64,000 nucleotides of DNA from Noviluteimonas caseinilytica (lineage in GTDB: Bacteria; Pseudomonadota; Gammaproteobacteria; Xanthomonadales; Xanthomonadaceae). The DNA lies in contig NZ_AP024545.1 of assembly GCF_018406605.1 (NCBI RefSeq), forward strand, positions 2,852,001 through 2,916,000. Direction: 5' to 3'. A program made the translations under genes and the position numbers. The first letter of the stretch is position 1. The number at the start of each line of letters is the position of its first letter. Below the pieces are notes generated by a model that did not search any database, was not told the DNA's origin, and worked only from the letters and a program-made list of their open reading frames with translations. This document shows positions 43,665 to 53,412 of this stretch, piece after piece.

Positions 43665-44948
43665 ATGTCCAGCCCGCCCGTCAGCTATTACCGCGCAACC
43701 GTCCCCGCGTCGGCCCCGAGGCCCGCGCCGTCGGGCAGAAGTGCGACGCGCGTCTGCATCGTGGGGGGCGGCTTCGCGGGATTGAACACGGCGCTCGGCC
43801 TGGCCGAACGCGGCGTGCGCGACGTCGTGTTGCTCGAAGCGGAGACCGTGGGCCACGGCGCGTCGGGTCGCAACGGCGGCTTCGTGTTCGGCGGGTTCTC
43901 GCGCGGCGAGGGCGCGTTGCTGCACGACCTCGGACCCGATCGCGCCCGTGCGCTGTATCGCGGCACGCTCGACGCAGTGGAATTGATCCGCGCGCGCACC
44001 GATCGTTACGCGATCGACTGCGAGCGCACCGATGCCGGCGTGATCTGGGCGAACTGGTTCCGCGATCCGGACGTGCTGCGCGCGCGCCAGCGCCTGCTGC
44101 AGGAATCTTTCGGCGTCGACTGGCAATGGATGCCGCGCGAACAGGTCCGCGACGTGCTGCGCACCGATCGCTACACCGACGCCTTGTTCGAACCGCAGGC
44201 CTTCCACTTCCATCCGCTGAAATACGCGCGCGGCATCGCGGCGGCGGCCGAAGGGCAGGGCGTGCGCATCCACGAGCACGCGCCGGTCGTCGCGCTGGAA
44301 CGCCAGGGCGCCGGCTGGAAGGTGCGCACCGCCTCGGCGGAGATCGATGCCGAGCACGTCGTGCTGGCCTGCGGCGGTTACCTCGCAGGATTGCGCCGCG
44401 ACGTGGACGCCAGCGTGTTGCCGATCGCCACCTACGTGATGGTCACCGAACCGCTCGGCGATCGCCTGCACGATGCGATGCGCACGCGCGCCGCGGTGTA
44501 CGACACGCGCTTCGCATTCGATTACTACCGCCCGCTGCCCGATACGCGCCTGCTGTGGGGCGGTCGCATCTCGATCCTCAACCGCGACGCGCGCGCGGTC
44601 GAACGCGTGTTGCGGCGCGACCTGCACCGCGTGTTCCCGCAGCTCGATGGCGTGGGCGTGGACTTCGCGTGGTCGGGCCTGATGAGTTACGCGCGGCATG
44701 AGATGCCGCAGGTCGGGCGCATCGATGACGGTCTGTGGCTGGCGCAGGCGTTCGGGGGCCACGGCGTGGCGCCGACGACGTTCGGCGGCGAAACCGTCGC
44801 CGCCGGCATTGCGCACGGCGACGAAGGTTGGAAGGAACTCTCGCGTTACGGCCTGGACCCGGCGTACAAGCCGGTGGGCTTCCTCGCCGCGCAGGCGAGT
44901 TACTGGTCCGCGCAGTGGCGCGACGCCTGGAAGGCGCGCGCCACCTAG
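43665..44948 (+). CDS. FAD-dependent amine oxidase (PuuB/DadA-type, DAO family)
   Basis: 427 residues. After a short N-terminal YYRATVPA, the Rossmann GxGxxG reads VCIVGGGFAGLNTALGLAER, followed by ETVGHGASGRNGGFVFGG, the G-A-S-G-R-N-G-G signature of the PuuB/OrdL gamma-glutamylputrescine oxidase branch. The C-terminal FAD contact is QAFGGHGVAPTTFGGETVA. It oxidises an amine or amino acid with O2 or a quinone. No pathway neighbours are present. Though the agu genes make putrescine about 10 kb away, a link is only conceivable. ATG 43665 was preferred over the ORF start at 43614. Confidence 0.88.
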   Translation: MSSPPVSYYRATVPASAPRPAPSGRSATRVCIVGGGFAGLNTALGLAERGVRDVVLLEAETVGHGASGRNGGFVFGGFSRGEGALLHDLGPDRARALYRGTLDAVELIRARTDRYAIDCERTDAGVIWANWFRDPDVLRARQRLLQESFGVDWQWMPREQVRDVLRTDRYTDALFEPQAFHFHPLKYARGIAAAAEGQGVRIHEHAPVVALERQGAGWKVRTASAEIDAEHVVLACGGYLAGLRRDVDASVLPIATYVMVTEPLGDRLHDAMRTRAAVYDTRFAFDYYRPLPDTRLLWGGRISILNRDARAVERVLRRDLHRVFPQLDGVGVDFAWSGLMSYARHEMPQVGRIDDGLWLAQAFGGHGVAPTTFGGETVAAGIAHGDEGWKELSRYGLDPAYKPVGFLAAQASYWSAQWRDAWKARAT

Positions 44949-44949
44949 G

Positions 44950-46155
<1,206 letters not shown>

Positions 46156-46163
46156 GTGCGTTC

Positions 46164-48539
46164 TCAGTTCCTGAGCGGCTTGCCGGTCTTCAGCATGTGC
46201 GCGATGCGTTCCTGGGTCTTCGGCATCTGCGCCAGCGCGACGAAGTGTTCGCGTTCCAGGCGCAGCAGCCAGTCTTCGTCGACCAGCGAACCGCGATCGA
46301 TCTCGCCGCCGCACAGCACGGTGGCGATGCGCGTAGCGATTTCGTAGTCGTGCGGCGAGATGAAGCGGCCTTCCAGCATGTTGACGAGCATCATCTTGAA
46401 CGTGGCGATGCCGACGTCGCCGGCGACTTGCACGCGGCGCGCGGGCAGGGGCGGGCGATAGCCGCCTTCGGCCAGCGCGCGGGCATGCGCGCGGGCGACG
46501 TGCAGCAGCTCGTAGGCGTTGAACACGACCGGGTCGCCGTCGCGCGCGAGCTTGAGCGCCTTCGCTTCGAACGCGGAGGTCGACACCTTGCCCATCGCGA
46601 CGCTTTCGAACGCGGTCTTGAGCTGCGCGAACACATCGCCGCCGGGGCCGGCCGCGTCGGACGCACGCACCGCGAGTTCCTTCAGGCCGCCACCCGCAGG
46701 CAGCAAGCCGACGCCCGCTTCGACGAGGCCGACATAGCTTTCGAGCCCGAACACCGTGCGCGCCGCGTGCATCTGGAATTCGCAGCCGCCGCCGAGCGCG
46801 AGCCCGCGCACCGCGGCGACGACGGGCACCAGCGCGTACTTGATGCGCTGGCTGGTCGCCTGGAACTGCGCGACCATCGCTTCGAACCCCTTGACGTCGC
46901 CGGCCTGCAACAGGCCCAGCGCACCGGCGAGGTCCGCGCCGGCGGAGAAGGGTTCCTTCGGTTGCCAGATCACCAGGCCGCGGAAGTCGCGTTCGGCGAT
47001 CGCCACGGCTTCCTGCAGGCCGGACAGCACCTGGTCGTTCACCGTGTGCAGCTTGGTCTTGAAGCCGACGACGGCGATGTCGTCGCCTTCGTCCACCCAC
47101 ATGCGCACGCCGTCGTTCTCGAACACGGTGCGGCCCTGCGAGGCCTTCTCGCCCAGCAGCGGATCGGGGAAGCGCTGGCGCGCGTACACCGGGTTGTCGG
47201 AGCGCGGCACCATCGCGTTGCGCGCGGGGCTGAAGCTGCCCGTCGGCGCATGCACGCCATCGCGGCCATCGAACACCCAGTCCGGCAGCGGCGCCGTGCT
47301 CATCGCCTTGCCGCCCACGATGTCTTCGGCGATCCAGTCGGCGACCTGCTTCCAGCCCGCGGCCTGCCAGGTTTCGAACGGACCGAGCGACCAGCCGTAG
47401 CCCCAGCGCAGCGCGAGGTCGACGTCGCGCGCGGTGTCGGCGATGTCGGCCAGGTGGTAGGCGCTGTAGTGGAAGGTGTCGCGGAAGCAGTTCCACAGGA
47501 ACTGCGCCTGCGGATGCGTACTCGCGCGCAGGGCGGCGAACTTCTTCGCGGGGTCGCGTTCCTTGAGCAGCGCGGCGACGTCCGGATCGATGTCGCTGTT
47601 CGACGCGCGGTAGTCCTGCGCCGCGAGGTCGAGGACGAGGATGTCCTTGCCGCGCTTGGTGTAGAAGCCCGCACCGGCCTTCTGCCCGAGCGCGCCCTTC
47701 GACACGAGGGCCTGCAGCCAAGCCGGCGCCTGGAAGTACGCGTGCCACGGATCATCCGGCAGCGTGTCGGCCATCGTCTTGATGACGTGCGCCATCGTGT
47801 CGAGGCCGACGACGTCGGCCGTGCGATACGTCGCCGACTTCGGGCGGCCGATCGCCGGGCCCGTCAGCGCATCGACGGTGTCGAAGCCGAGCTTGCCCTG
47901 TTCGGTGTGGTGCATCGCGGCCAGCATCGAGAACACGCCGATGCGGTTGCCGATGAAGTTCGGCGTGTCCTTGGCGATCACCACGCCCTTGCCGAGCGTG
48001 GTGACGAGGAAGGACTCGAGCGCGGCGAGGATGGCGGGCTCGGTGGTCTTCGCCGGGATGAGTTCCGCCAGGTGCATGTAGCGCGGCGGGTTGAAGAAGT
48101 GCACGCCGCAGAAGCGGTGGCGCAGGGCTTCGGGCAGTACGCCGGCGAGCGCATCGATACCGAGGCCCGAGGTGTTGCTGGCGAGCACCGCGTGGTCCGG
48201 CACGAACGGCGCGATGCGCTTGTACAGGTCCTGCTTCCAGTCCATGCGTTCGGCGATCGCTTCGATCACCAGGTCGCAGCCGCGCAGCAGTTCCAGGCCC
48301 GTGTCGTAGTTGGCCGGCACGATGCGTTCGGCGAGCGATGCGGTGGCGAGCGGGGCAGGCGAGAGCTTCGCGAGGTTCGCGATCGCCTTCGCAGCGATCC
48401 CGTTCGGATCGCCTTCCTTCGCCGGGAGGTCGAACAACACCGTGTCGACGCCCGCATTGGTGAGGTGCGCGGCGATCTGCGCCCCCATGACACCAGCCCC
48501 GAGCACCGCGGCGCGGCGCACAAGCAAGTTCTTAGACAT
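46164..48539 (-). CDS. 3-hydroxyacyl-CoA dehydrogenase/enoyl-CoA hydratase (FadN-like)
   Basis: 791 residues. The order is the reverse of FadB: the NAD-dependent 3-hydroxyacyl-CoA dehydrogenase is first (AAVLGAGVMGAQIAAHLTNA; catalytic region SNTSGLGIDA and GVHFFNPPRYMHLAELIP), a second HAD C-terminal domain follows, and the enoyl-CoA hydratase domain is last (FSAGADLAGALGLL, ALGGGCEFQMHAARTV with an oxyanion GGG). This matches the Bacillus FadN-type fusion, also common in Xanthomonadaceae. It performs hydration and NAD oxidation in beta-oxidation. AAGGA lies 11-15 bases before the ATG at 48539. The thiolase gene follows at once. Confidence 0.94.
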   Translation of the reverse strand: MSKNLLVRRAAVLGAGVMGAQIAAHLTNAGVDTVLFDLPAKEGDPNGIAAKAIANLAKLSPAPLATASLAERIVPANYDTGLELLRGCDLVIEAIAERMDWKQDLYKRIAPFVPDHAVLASNTSGLGIDALAGVLPEALRHRFCGVHFFNPPRYMHLAELIPAKTTEPAILAALESFLVTTLGKGVVIAKDTPNFIGNRIGVFSMLAAMHHTEQGKLGFDTVDALTGPAIGRPKSATYRTADVVGLDTMAHVIKTMADTLPDDPWHAYFQAPAWLQALVSKGALGQKAGAGFYTKRGKDILVLDLAAQDYRASNSDIDPDVAALLKERDPAKKFAALRASTHPQAQFLWNCFRDTFHYSAYHLADIADTARDVDLALRWGYGWSLGPFETWQAAGWKQVADWIAEDIVGGKAMSTAPLPDWVFDGRDGVHAPTGSFSPARNAMVPRSDNPVYARQRFPDPLLGEKASQGRTVFENDGVRMWVDEGDDIAVVGFKTKLHTVNDQVLSGLQEAVAIAERDFRGLVIWQPKEPFSAGADLAGALGLLQAGDVKGFEAMVAQFQATSQRIKYALVPVVAAVRGLALGGGCEFQMHAARTVFGLESYVGLVEAGVGLLPAGGGLKELAVRASDAAGPGGDVFAQLKTAFESVAMGKVSTSAFEAKALKLARDGDPVVFNAYELLHVARAHARALAEGGYRPPLPARRVQVAGDVGIATFKMMLVNMLEGRFISPHDYEIATRIATVLCGGEIDRGSLVDEDWLLRLEREHFVALAQMPKTQERIAHMLKTGKPLRN

Positions 48540-48593
48540 GTTTCTTAAGTCCTTGAAACGAAATGTGAAAGATCGTGTTCTTGAGAAACCACT

Positions 48594-49214
48594 TCAACTC
48601 TTGAAGCCGGCCGCCGCGAAGCGGATCAACTCCTTCGCCGCGTGCTCGCGATGTGCGGATTCGGAGACGCCGGACGGCCGCTTGATCAGGCCGAAATCCG
48701 CCATGGCATAGGTGAGTGCGCCGGACAGGAAATCCAGCCGCCAGTACAGCGCTTCCTTCGTCAGCCCCGGCATGCAGCCGGCGATCGCCTTCGCGAAATC
48801 GCGCAGCACGTGGCCGTACTGGTCGGAGAGGAACTTGCGCAGGCCGTCGTTCTTTTCCGCGTAGGCGCGGGCGATCACGCGGATGAAGGCGCCGCCGCCG
48901 TGGCGGTCCTGCGCCATCGCCAGCGCCGGTTCGACGAAGGCGGCGAGGATGGGTTCGAGGTCGCCCGGGTGGTCCTTCTGGGCAACTTTCAACGCGGCCA
49001 GGCGCGCGGCGCTCATGTCGTCCATGCGGCGGCGGAAGACCTCGTTGACCAGGTTTTCCTTGCTGCCGAAGTGGTAGTTGACCGCGGCGATGTTGACGTC
49101 GGCACGGCTGGTCACCTGGCGCAGCGACGTGCCGGAAAACCCGTACTGGGCGAACAGTTCTTCGGCGGCACCGAGGATCCGGTCCTTGGTGGAGAAATGG
49201 GCGGTGGCGGTCAT
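48594..49214 (-). CDS. TetR-family regulator, PsrA-like
   Basis: 206 residues from ATG 49214. Helix-turn-helix: DRILGAAEELFAQYGFSGTS then TSRADVNIAAVNYHFGSKEN, a good match to the PsrA/FadR-type TetR proteins. The gene is directly upstream of the fatty-acid oxidation genes (54 bases before the HAD/ECH start) and has a PsrA-consensus palindrome in its own promoter. By analogy with Pseudomonas PsrA it should sense long-chain fatty acids or acyl-CoA and repress itself and the oxidation genes. The name psrA is a hypothesis, hence no symbol. Confidence 0.9.
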   Translation of the reverse strand: MTATAHFSTKDRILGAAEELFAQYGFSGTSLRQVTSRADVNIAAVNYHFGSKENLVNEVFRRRMDDMSAARLAALKVAQKDHPGDLEPILAAFVEPALAMAQDRHGGGAFIRVIARAYAEKNDGLRKFLSDQYGHVLRDFAKAIAGCMPGLTKEALYWRLDFLSGALTYAMADFGLIKRPSGVSESAHREHAAKELIRFAAAGFKS

Positions 49215-49253
49215 GGCGGGGTCTCGCTGCGGGGCCGGCAAGCGGCCGTTCGA

Positions 49254-49271
49254 ATCAAACGCTTGTTTGAT
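49254..49271 (-). promoter_or_regulatory. PsrA-type operator (ATCAAAC-GCTT-GTTTGAT)
   Basis: A perfect inverted repeat with 7-base arms and a 4-base centre. The core CAAAC-N4-GTTTG fits the published PsrA motif (G/C)AAAC(N2-4)GTTT(G/C). It lies 40 bases before the TetR start codon and touches the -10 of the promoter described separately. Confidence 0.8.
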
Positions 49272-49299
49272 GCTAGTCCGTACGCCGACGTATCGTCAA
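49270..49299 (-). promoter_or_regulatory. sigma70-like promoter of the PsrA-like gene
   Basis: On the minus strand TTGACG (49299-49294), an 18-base spacer and TAGCAT (49275-49270). The operator overlaps the end of the -10 and the expected transcription start, an autorepression layout. Confidence 0.6.
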
Positions 49300-49392
49300 C
49301 GCCGCGCACCCCACGCCCCGGTGAACGCGACAGGGTTCCACGCGTGCATCGAACGTGTTCAGTGGTTAGAATCGCCGCCAGCCATATCGGCT

Positions 49393-49418
49393 AAACCCGC
49401 GTCCCGCCGCGGGTTTTT
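49393..49418 (+). terminator. intrinsic terminator upstream of ndk
   Basis: A 9-bp stem AAACCCGCG/CGCGGGTTT with a six-base loop and TTTTT at the 3' end, a good rightward rho-independent terminator. No supported gene lies upstream on the plus strand; a TAGAAT -10 at 49367-49372 could make a very short RNA ending here. Confidence 0.65.
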
Positions 49419-49419
49419 C

Positions 49420-49428
49420 TGTTATCTT
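49420..49428 (+). promoter_or_regulatory. extended -10 promoter of ndk (TGTTATCTT)
   Basis: TG-T-TATCTT, an extended -10 just after the terminator. A start near 49435 would give a leader of about 40 bases containing CGGAGAG, the likely ndk ribosome site. Confidence 0.4.
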
Positions 49429-49475
49429 CGGCCCCGCGCAAAGACGGGTCCGACATTAGCCCGGAGAGTTTCCCC

Positions 49476-49901
49476 ATGGCGCTGGAGCGCACCCTTTCGA
49501 TCATCAAGCCCGATGCCGTTGCCAAGAACGTCGTCGGCGAAATCTATTCCCGTTTCGAGAAGGCCGGCCTGAAGGTCGTGGCCGCCAAGATGAAGCACCT
49601 GTCGAAGCAGGAAGCGGAAGGTTTCTACGCCGTGCACCGCGAGCGCCCGTTCTTCAGCGCGCTGGTCAACTTCATGAGCTCCGGTCCGGTGATGATCCAG
49701 GCACTGGAAGGCGAAGGCGCCGTGCTGAAGAACCGCGACCTGATGGGCGCCACCAATCCGAAGGATGCCGCGCCGGGCACGATCCGCGCCGACTTCGCCG
49801 ATTCGATCGACGCCAATGCCGTGCACGGTTCCGACTCGCTGGAAAATGCCGCGATCGAAATCGCGTACTTCTTCCCGGCCACGGACGTCTACACGCGTTG
49901 A
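49476..49901 (+). CDS. ndk: nucleoside diphosphate kinase
   Basis: 141 residues. ALERTLSIIKPDAVAKNVVG at the start, catalytic His117 in ANAVHGSDSLENAAIEI, and FSALVNFMSSGPVMIQALEG, as in all NDK enzymes. It transfers the gamma-phosphate from ATP to (d)NDPs through phosphohistidine. CGGAGAG lies seven bases before the ATG. First gene of the ndk-rlmN-pilF chain; its stop lies in rlmN's alternative TTG start. Confidence 0.97.
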   Translation: MALERTLSIIKPDAVAKNVVGEIYSRFEKAGLKVVAAKMKHLSKQEAEGFYAVHRERPFFSALVNFMSSGPVMIQALEGEGAVLKNRDLMGATNPKDAAPGTIRADFADSIDANAVHGSDSLENAAIEIAYFFPATDVYTR

Positions 49902-49906
49902 GCGAC

Positions 49907-51058
49907 ATGACCGCGATCGCCGCCAAGCAGAACCTGCTCGACCTCGATCGCGAGGGACTGGAGCGCTTCTTCGCCGACACGCTCGGCGAGAAGCGTTTCC
50001 GCGCCCACCAGGTGATGAAGTGGATCCACCATCGCCACGTCACCGACTTCAATGAAATGACCGACCTCGGCAAGGCGCTGCGCGCCAAGCTCGAGGACAG
50101 CGCGCACGTGCTCGTGCCGAAGGTGCAGTTCGAAAAGCCTTCGCTGGACGGCACGCACAAGTGGCTGCTCGGCATGGATGGCGGCAACGCCATCGAAACC
50201 GTCTTCATCCCCGACAAGGGCCGCGGCACGCTGTGCGTGTCGTCGCAGGTGGGCTGTGCGCTCAACTGCCAGTTCTGTTCCACCGCCACGCAGGGCTTCA
50301 ACCGCAACCTCTCCACCGCCGAGATCATCGGCCAGGTGTGGGTGGCCGCGAAGCACCTGGGCAACGTGCCGCATCGCCAGCGCAAGCTCACCAACGTGGT
50401 GATGATGGGCATGGGCGAGCCGCTGATGAATTTCGACAACGTCGTGCGCGCGATGAGCGTGATGCGCGACGACCTGGGCTTCGGCCTGGCCAACAAGCGC
50501 GTCACGCTGTCCACCGCCGGCATGGTGCCGATGATCGACAAGCTGGGCGAGGTGAGCGACGTGTCGCTCGCCGTGTCGCTGCATGCGCCGAACGACGAGC
50601 TGCGCAGCGAGCTGGTGCCGCTCAACAAGAAGTACCCGATCGCCGAGCTCATGGCCTCGTGCGAGCGTTACGTTGCGCGCAAGCGCGGCAGTTCGATCAC
50701 CTTCGAATACACGCTGATGAAGGGCGTCAACGACCAGCCGCAGCATGCGAAGCAACTCGCGCGCCTGATGCACAAGTTCGACAACGCCGTGCAGATGAAG
50801 GACGCGGCGAAGGTCAACCTGATTCCGTTCAATCCCTTCCCCGGCACGCGCTTCGAGCGCTCGGCCGACGAAGACATCCGCGCCTTCCAGAAAACCTTGC
50901 AGGAAGCGCGCGTGCTGGCCACGGTCCGCAGGACGCGTGGCGACGACATCGATGCCGCATGCGGCCAGCTGAAGGGGCAGGTACTTGATCGGACCCGGCG
51001 ACAGGCGGAATTCCGCAAGCACCTGGCAGAACAGGGGATCGGCGATGCGGCCGCGTAA
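49907..51058 (+). CDS. rlmN: 23S rRNA/tRNA adenine-C2 methyltransferase RlmN
   Basis: 383 residues from ATG 49907. Radical-SAM CxxxCxxC in QVGCALNCQFCSTATQGFNR, plus NVVMMGMGEPLMNFDNVVRA and the two catalytic Cys (about residue 118, and one late in the protein in DIDAACGQLKG). It methylates A2503 of 23S rRNA and A37 of several tRNAs. An in-frame TTG at 49898 overlaps the ndk stop, but the ATG is preferred. The 3' end overlaps pilF by 14 bases. Confidence 0.95.
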   Translation: MTAIAAKQNLLDLDREGLERFFADTLGEKRFRAHQVMKWIHHRHVTDFNEMTDLGKALRAKLEDSAHVLVPKVQFEKPSLDGTHKWLLGMDGGNAIETVFIPDKGRGTLCVSSQVGCALNCQFCSTATQGFNRNLSTAEIIGQVWVAAKHLGNVPHRQRKLTNVVMMGMGEPLMNFDNVVRAMSVMRDDLGFGLANKRVTLSTAGMVPMIDKLGEVSDVSLAVSLHAPNDELRSELVPLNKKYPIAELMASCERYVARKRGSSITFEYTLMKGVNDQPQHAKQLARLMHKFDNAVQMKDAAKVNLIPFNPFPGTRFERSADEDIRAFQKTLQEARVLATVRRTRGDDIDAACGQLKGQVLDRTRRQAEFRKHLAEQGIGDAAA

Positions 51059-51860
51059 GGCCCTCGCACTGCTCCTGCTCTTGGCCCTTGCCGGGGCCGG
51101 CTGTTCGCGCGTTGCCCTGTTCAAGACCGATCCGTCCCGCAAGGACTTCGATCGCGTCGCCGAACCCGTCGAAGTGCACGACACCGCCGCCAGCCGCGAG
51201 CGCGACACCGCACGCCTGGCCGCCGACCGCTCGCAGCAGAAACTCCTCGAAGGCGACCTCGACGCCGCCGAAGCGCAGGCCAACAAGGCGCTGAAGGCGG
51301 ACCCGAAGCTCGCCGACGCCTACACGCTGCTCGCCGTCATCGCCGACCGCCGCGGCAACAGCGCGCTGGCGGGCACGCAGTACATGCGCGCCGCGGAACT
51401 CGACCCTTCCGGCGCCACGCTCAACAACTACGGCACCTGGCTGTGCACCAACGGCCGCGCGGCGGAATCGCTGCCGTGGTTCGACAAGGCCCTGCAGGAT
51501 CCCTCGTACCGCTCGCGCACCAGCGCGATGGCCAACGCGGGCAAGTGCACGCTGGATGCCGGCCGCCCGCTCGACGCCGAGCAGATGCTGCGCGCCACGT
51601 TGCAGATGGACCCCAACGATCCGGTGGCCCTGGGCACGATGGCCAGCATCGCGTTCCGCGCCGGGCGTTACATGGAAGCGCGCGCGTTTTCCGAGCGCAG
51701 GCTCGCCGCGGCGGCGGTCACGCCCGAAGCGCTCCAACTTGCGTCACAGATCGAAGACAAACTCGGCGACAGTGCCGCATCCGCGCGCTACGTTCGCCGC
51801 CTGAGGGAAGAGTTCCCCGGCGTTGCGCAGGGGAACGCGGGGGGATCGAAAGCACCATGA
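51045..51860 (+). CDS. pilF: type IV pilus biogenesis lipoprotein PilF (PilW)
   Basis: 271 residues. Lipobox LAGAGC (Cys20), then about six TPR repeats (LAADRSQQKLLEGDLDAAEA, ADAYTLLAVIADRRGNSALA, ATLNNYGTWLCTNGRAAESL and so on). PilF/PilW is the outer-membrane lipoprotein that guides PilQ secretin assembly. The position after rlmN is the classical one. ATG 51045 is inside rlmN, after GGGGATC; the stop overlaps the next gene's start (ATGA). Confidence 0.92.
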   Translation: MRPRKALALLLLLALAGAGCSRVALFKTDPSRKDFDRVAEPVEVHDTAASRERDTARLAADRSQQKLLEGDLDAAEAQANKALKADPKLADAYTLLAVIADRRGNSALAGTQYMRAAELDPSGATLNNYGTWLCTNGRAAESLPWFDKALQDPSYRSRTSAMANAGKCTLDAGRPLDAEQMLRATLQMDPNDPVALGTMASIAFRAGRYMEARAFSERRLAAAAVTPEALQLASQIEDKLGDSAASARYVRRLREEFPGVAQGNAGGSKAP

Positions 51861-52672
51861 TGGACGCCGATCACTACGTTTCCGAGTCGGGGGTGGGCCT
51901 GCGCCTGCGGAAGGCGCGCGAGGCCGCCGGCTTGTCGCTGGAAGACGTCGCCGCGCAGTTGCACATGCCGTCGCGCGTCGTGCAGTCGCTGGAAGAAGAA
52001 GACTGGGCCCGCCTGGGCGCACCGGTGTTCGTGCGCGGGCAACTGCGCAGCTACTCGCGCCTGCTCGGGCTGGTCACCTCGACCACCATCGCCGCCTCCG
52101 GCGTCGCACCGATCGAACCGCCGGCGCTCGTGCCGCGCAGCTACACCCCGCGCATGCACCGGCTCATCGAGCAGGGCACGCGGCGGATGGTCTACATCGT
52201 GATCACCGCGGCGATCGTCGTGCCCGTGTGGCTGGCGACCAAACCGCATCTGAACAGCACGCGCGATCCGGCCACCGTGCAATCGCTCGATGCACCGGCC
52301 GCGGGCGCACCGTCGCTCGGCCAGGCCACCTCGGTGCAGCACCCCGCCTCCGAAGCGCCGGTGGTGGCGTCGATGACGCCGTCGCTCGCGCCGCGCCCGT
52401 CCGCGCAGCCCGCATTGATCCTGCGTTTTTCGGGCGACAGCTGGATCCAGGTGCAGGCGCCGGATGGCCGCACGCTCGAGAAAAGCCTGGTGCCCGCGGG
52501 CTCCACGCGCAGCTACGTGGCCGGTGAAGTCGGCCGTGTGACCCTGGGCAATGCGTCGGCCGTGGCGGTCCAGCAAGGCGACCGCGCGCAGGACCTCACG
52601 CCCTTCCGCCGTGCGAACGTCGCACGCTTTCAGGTATCCTCCGACGGCTCTCTGGCGCCGGTCCGCGACTGA
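51857..52672 (+). CDS. RodZ-like helix-turn-helix membrane protein
   Basis: 271 residues. A cytoplasmic Xre-like HTH (LRLRKAREAAGLSLEDVAAQ to about residue 75), one membrane helix (MVYIVITAAIVVPVWLA, about 110-126), a Pro/Ala/Ser-rich periplasmic linker and a C-terminal DUF4115 beta domain (FSGDSWIQVQAPDGRTLEKS). This is RodZ's layout; RodZ links MreB to the peptidoglycan machinery and sets rod shape. It is shorter than E. coli RodZ (337 residues). It overlaps pilF by four bases. Called RodZ-like because the HTH region is divergent. Confidence 0.87.
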   Translation: MMDADHYVSESGVGLRLRKAREAAGLSLEDVAAQLHMPSRVVQSLEEEDWARLGAPVFVRGQLRSYSRLLGLVTSTTIAASGVAPIEPPALVPRSYTPRMHRLIEQGTRRMVYIVITAAIVVPVWLATKPHLNSTRDPATVQSLDAPAAGAPSLGQATSVQHPASEAPVVASMTPSLAPRPSAQPALILRFSGDSWIQVQAPDGRTLEKSLVPAGSTRSYVAGEVGRVTLGNASAVAVQQGDRAQDLTPFRRANVARFQVSSDGSLAPVRD

Positions 52673-52770
52673 CGCAGGGCCACGCAGGCAGGTCGACACG
52701 GTGGTGCGACGTGCGCGCGTGCGCAATCCGCATCCCCCTGAACGACTCATAGAAAAAGCCCAGAGGCAGC

Positions 52771-53412
52771 ATGGCGATCGACGACCTGCTCGACGAACAC
52801 GAACAAAGCGAACGCGTCCGCGGCTGGCTGCGCAACAACGGCGGCGGCCTGGTGATGGGCATCGCCCTCGGCCTTGCCGCCATCGGCGGCTGGCAGTGGT
52901 GGCAGCAGAAGCAGGTGGGCGAACGCCTCGCCGCCGCGCAGCAATACGACACGCTGGTGCACGAGGTGCAGGCCGGCGACGTCAAGAAGGCGCAGGGCAC
53001 CGCCGCCACGCTGGTGAAGTCCGGCAACGACTACGCCGCGCTCGCCGCGATGCAGCTGGCCAAGAAGCAGGTGGAGGCCGGCGACACCACGCAGGCCATC
53101 GCCACGCTGCGCGCCGTGCAATCGAAGGATCCGGCCATCGCCGCCGTACTGCAGTCGCGCCTGGCGCGCCTGCTCATCGACGATGGCAAGCCGCAGGACG
53201 CCCTCGCGCTCCTCGGCGACAAACCCACGGGCGCAGCCGCGCTCGAAGCCCGCGGCGACGCGTTGTATGCGCTCAAGCGCACCGACGACGCCCGTGCCGC
53301 CTACACGCAGGCGCTGGCGAAGCTCGACGTGGCCATGCCGCAGCGCCGCGTCGTCGAACTCAAGCTCATCCAGGTCGGCGGCAACCCGACCCGTCCGGAG
53401 AACCGCAGCTGA
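52771..53412 (+). CDS. YfgM-like tetratricopeptide membrane protein
   Basis: 213 residues. MAIDDLLDEHEQSERVRGWL, an N-terminal membrane helix (GLVMGIALGLAAIGGWQWW, about 26-44) and a periplasmic TPR_21 domain (ALAAMQLAKKQVEAGDTTQA). E. coli YfgM binds SecYEG together with PpiD and helps hand over secreted proteins. Here it directly precedes bamB (TGATG overlap), fitting an envelope-biogenesis role. A ribosome site CAGAGGCAG lies before the ATG. Confidence 0.9.
   Translation: MAIDDLLDEHEQSERVRGWLRNNGGGLVMGIALGLAAIGGWQWWQQKQVGERLAAAQQYDTLVHEVQAGDVKKAQGTAATLVKSGNDYAALAAMQLAKKQVEAGDTTQAIATLRAVQSKDPAIAAVLQSRLARLLIDDGKPQDALALLGDKPTGAAALEARGDALYALKRTDDARAAYTQALAKLDVAMPQRRVVELKLIQVGGNPTRPENRS

Noticed and set aside
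49898..49906. TTG start for RlmN
   Set aside because: It overlaps the ndk stop; ATG at 49907 is three codons later and fits the family N-terminus.
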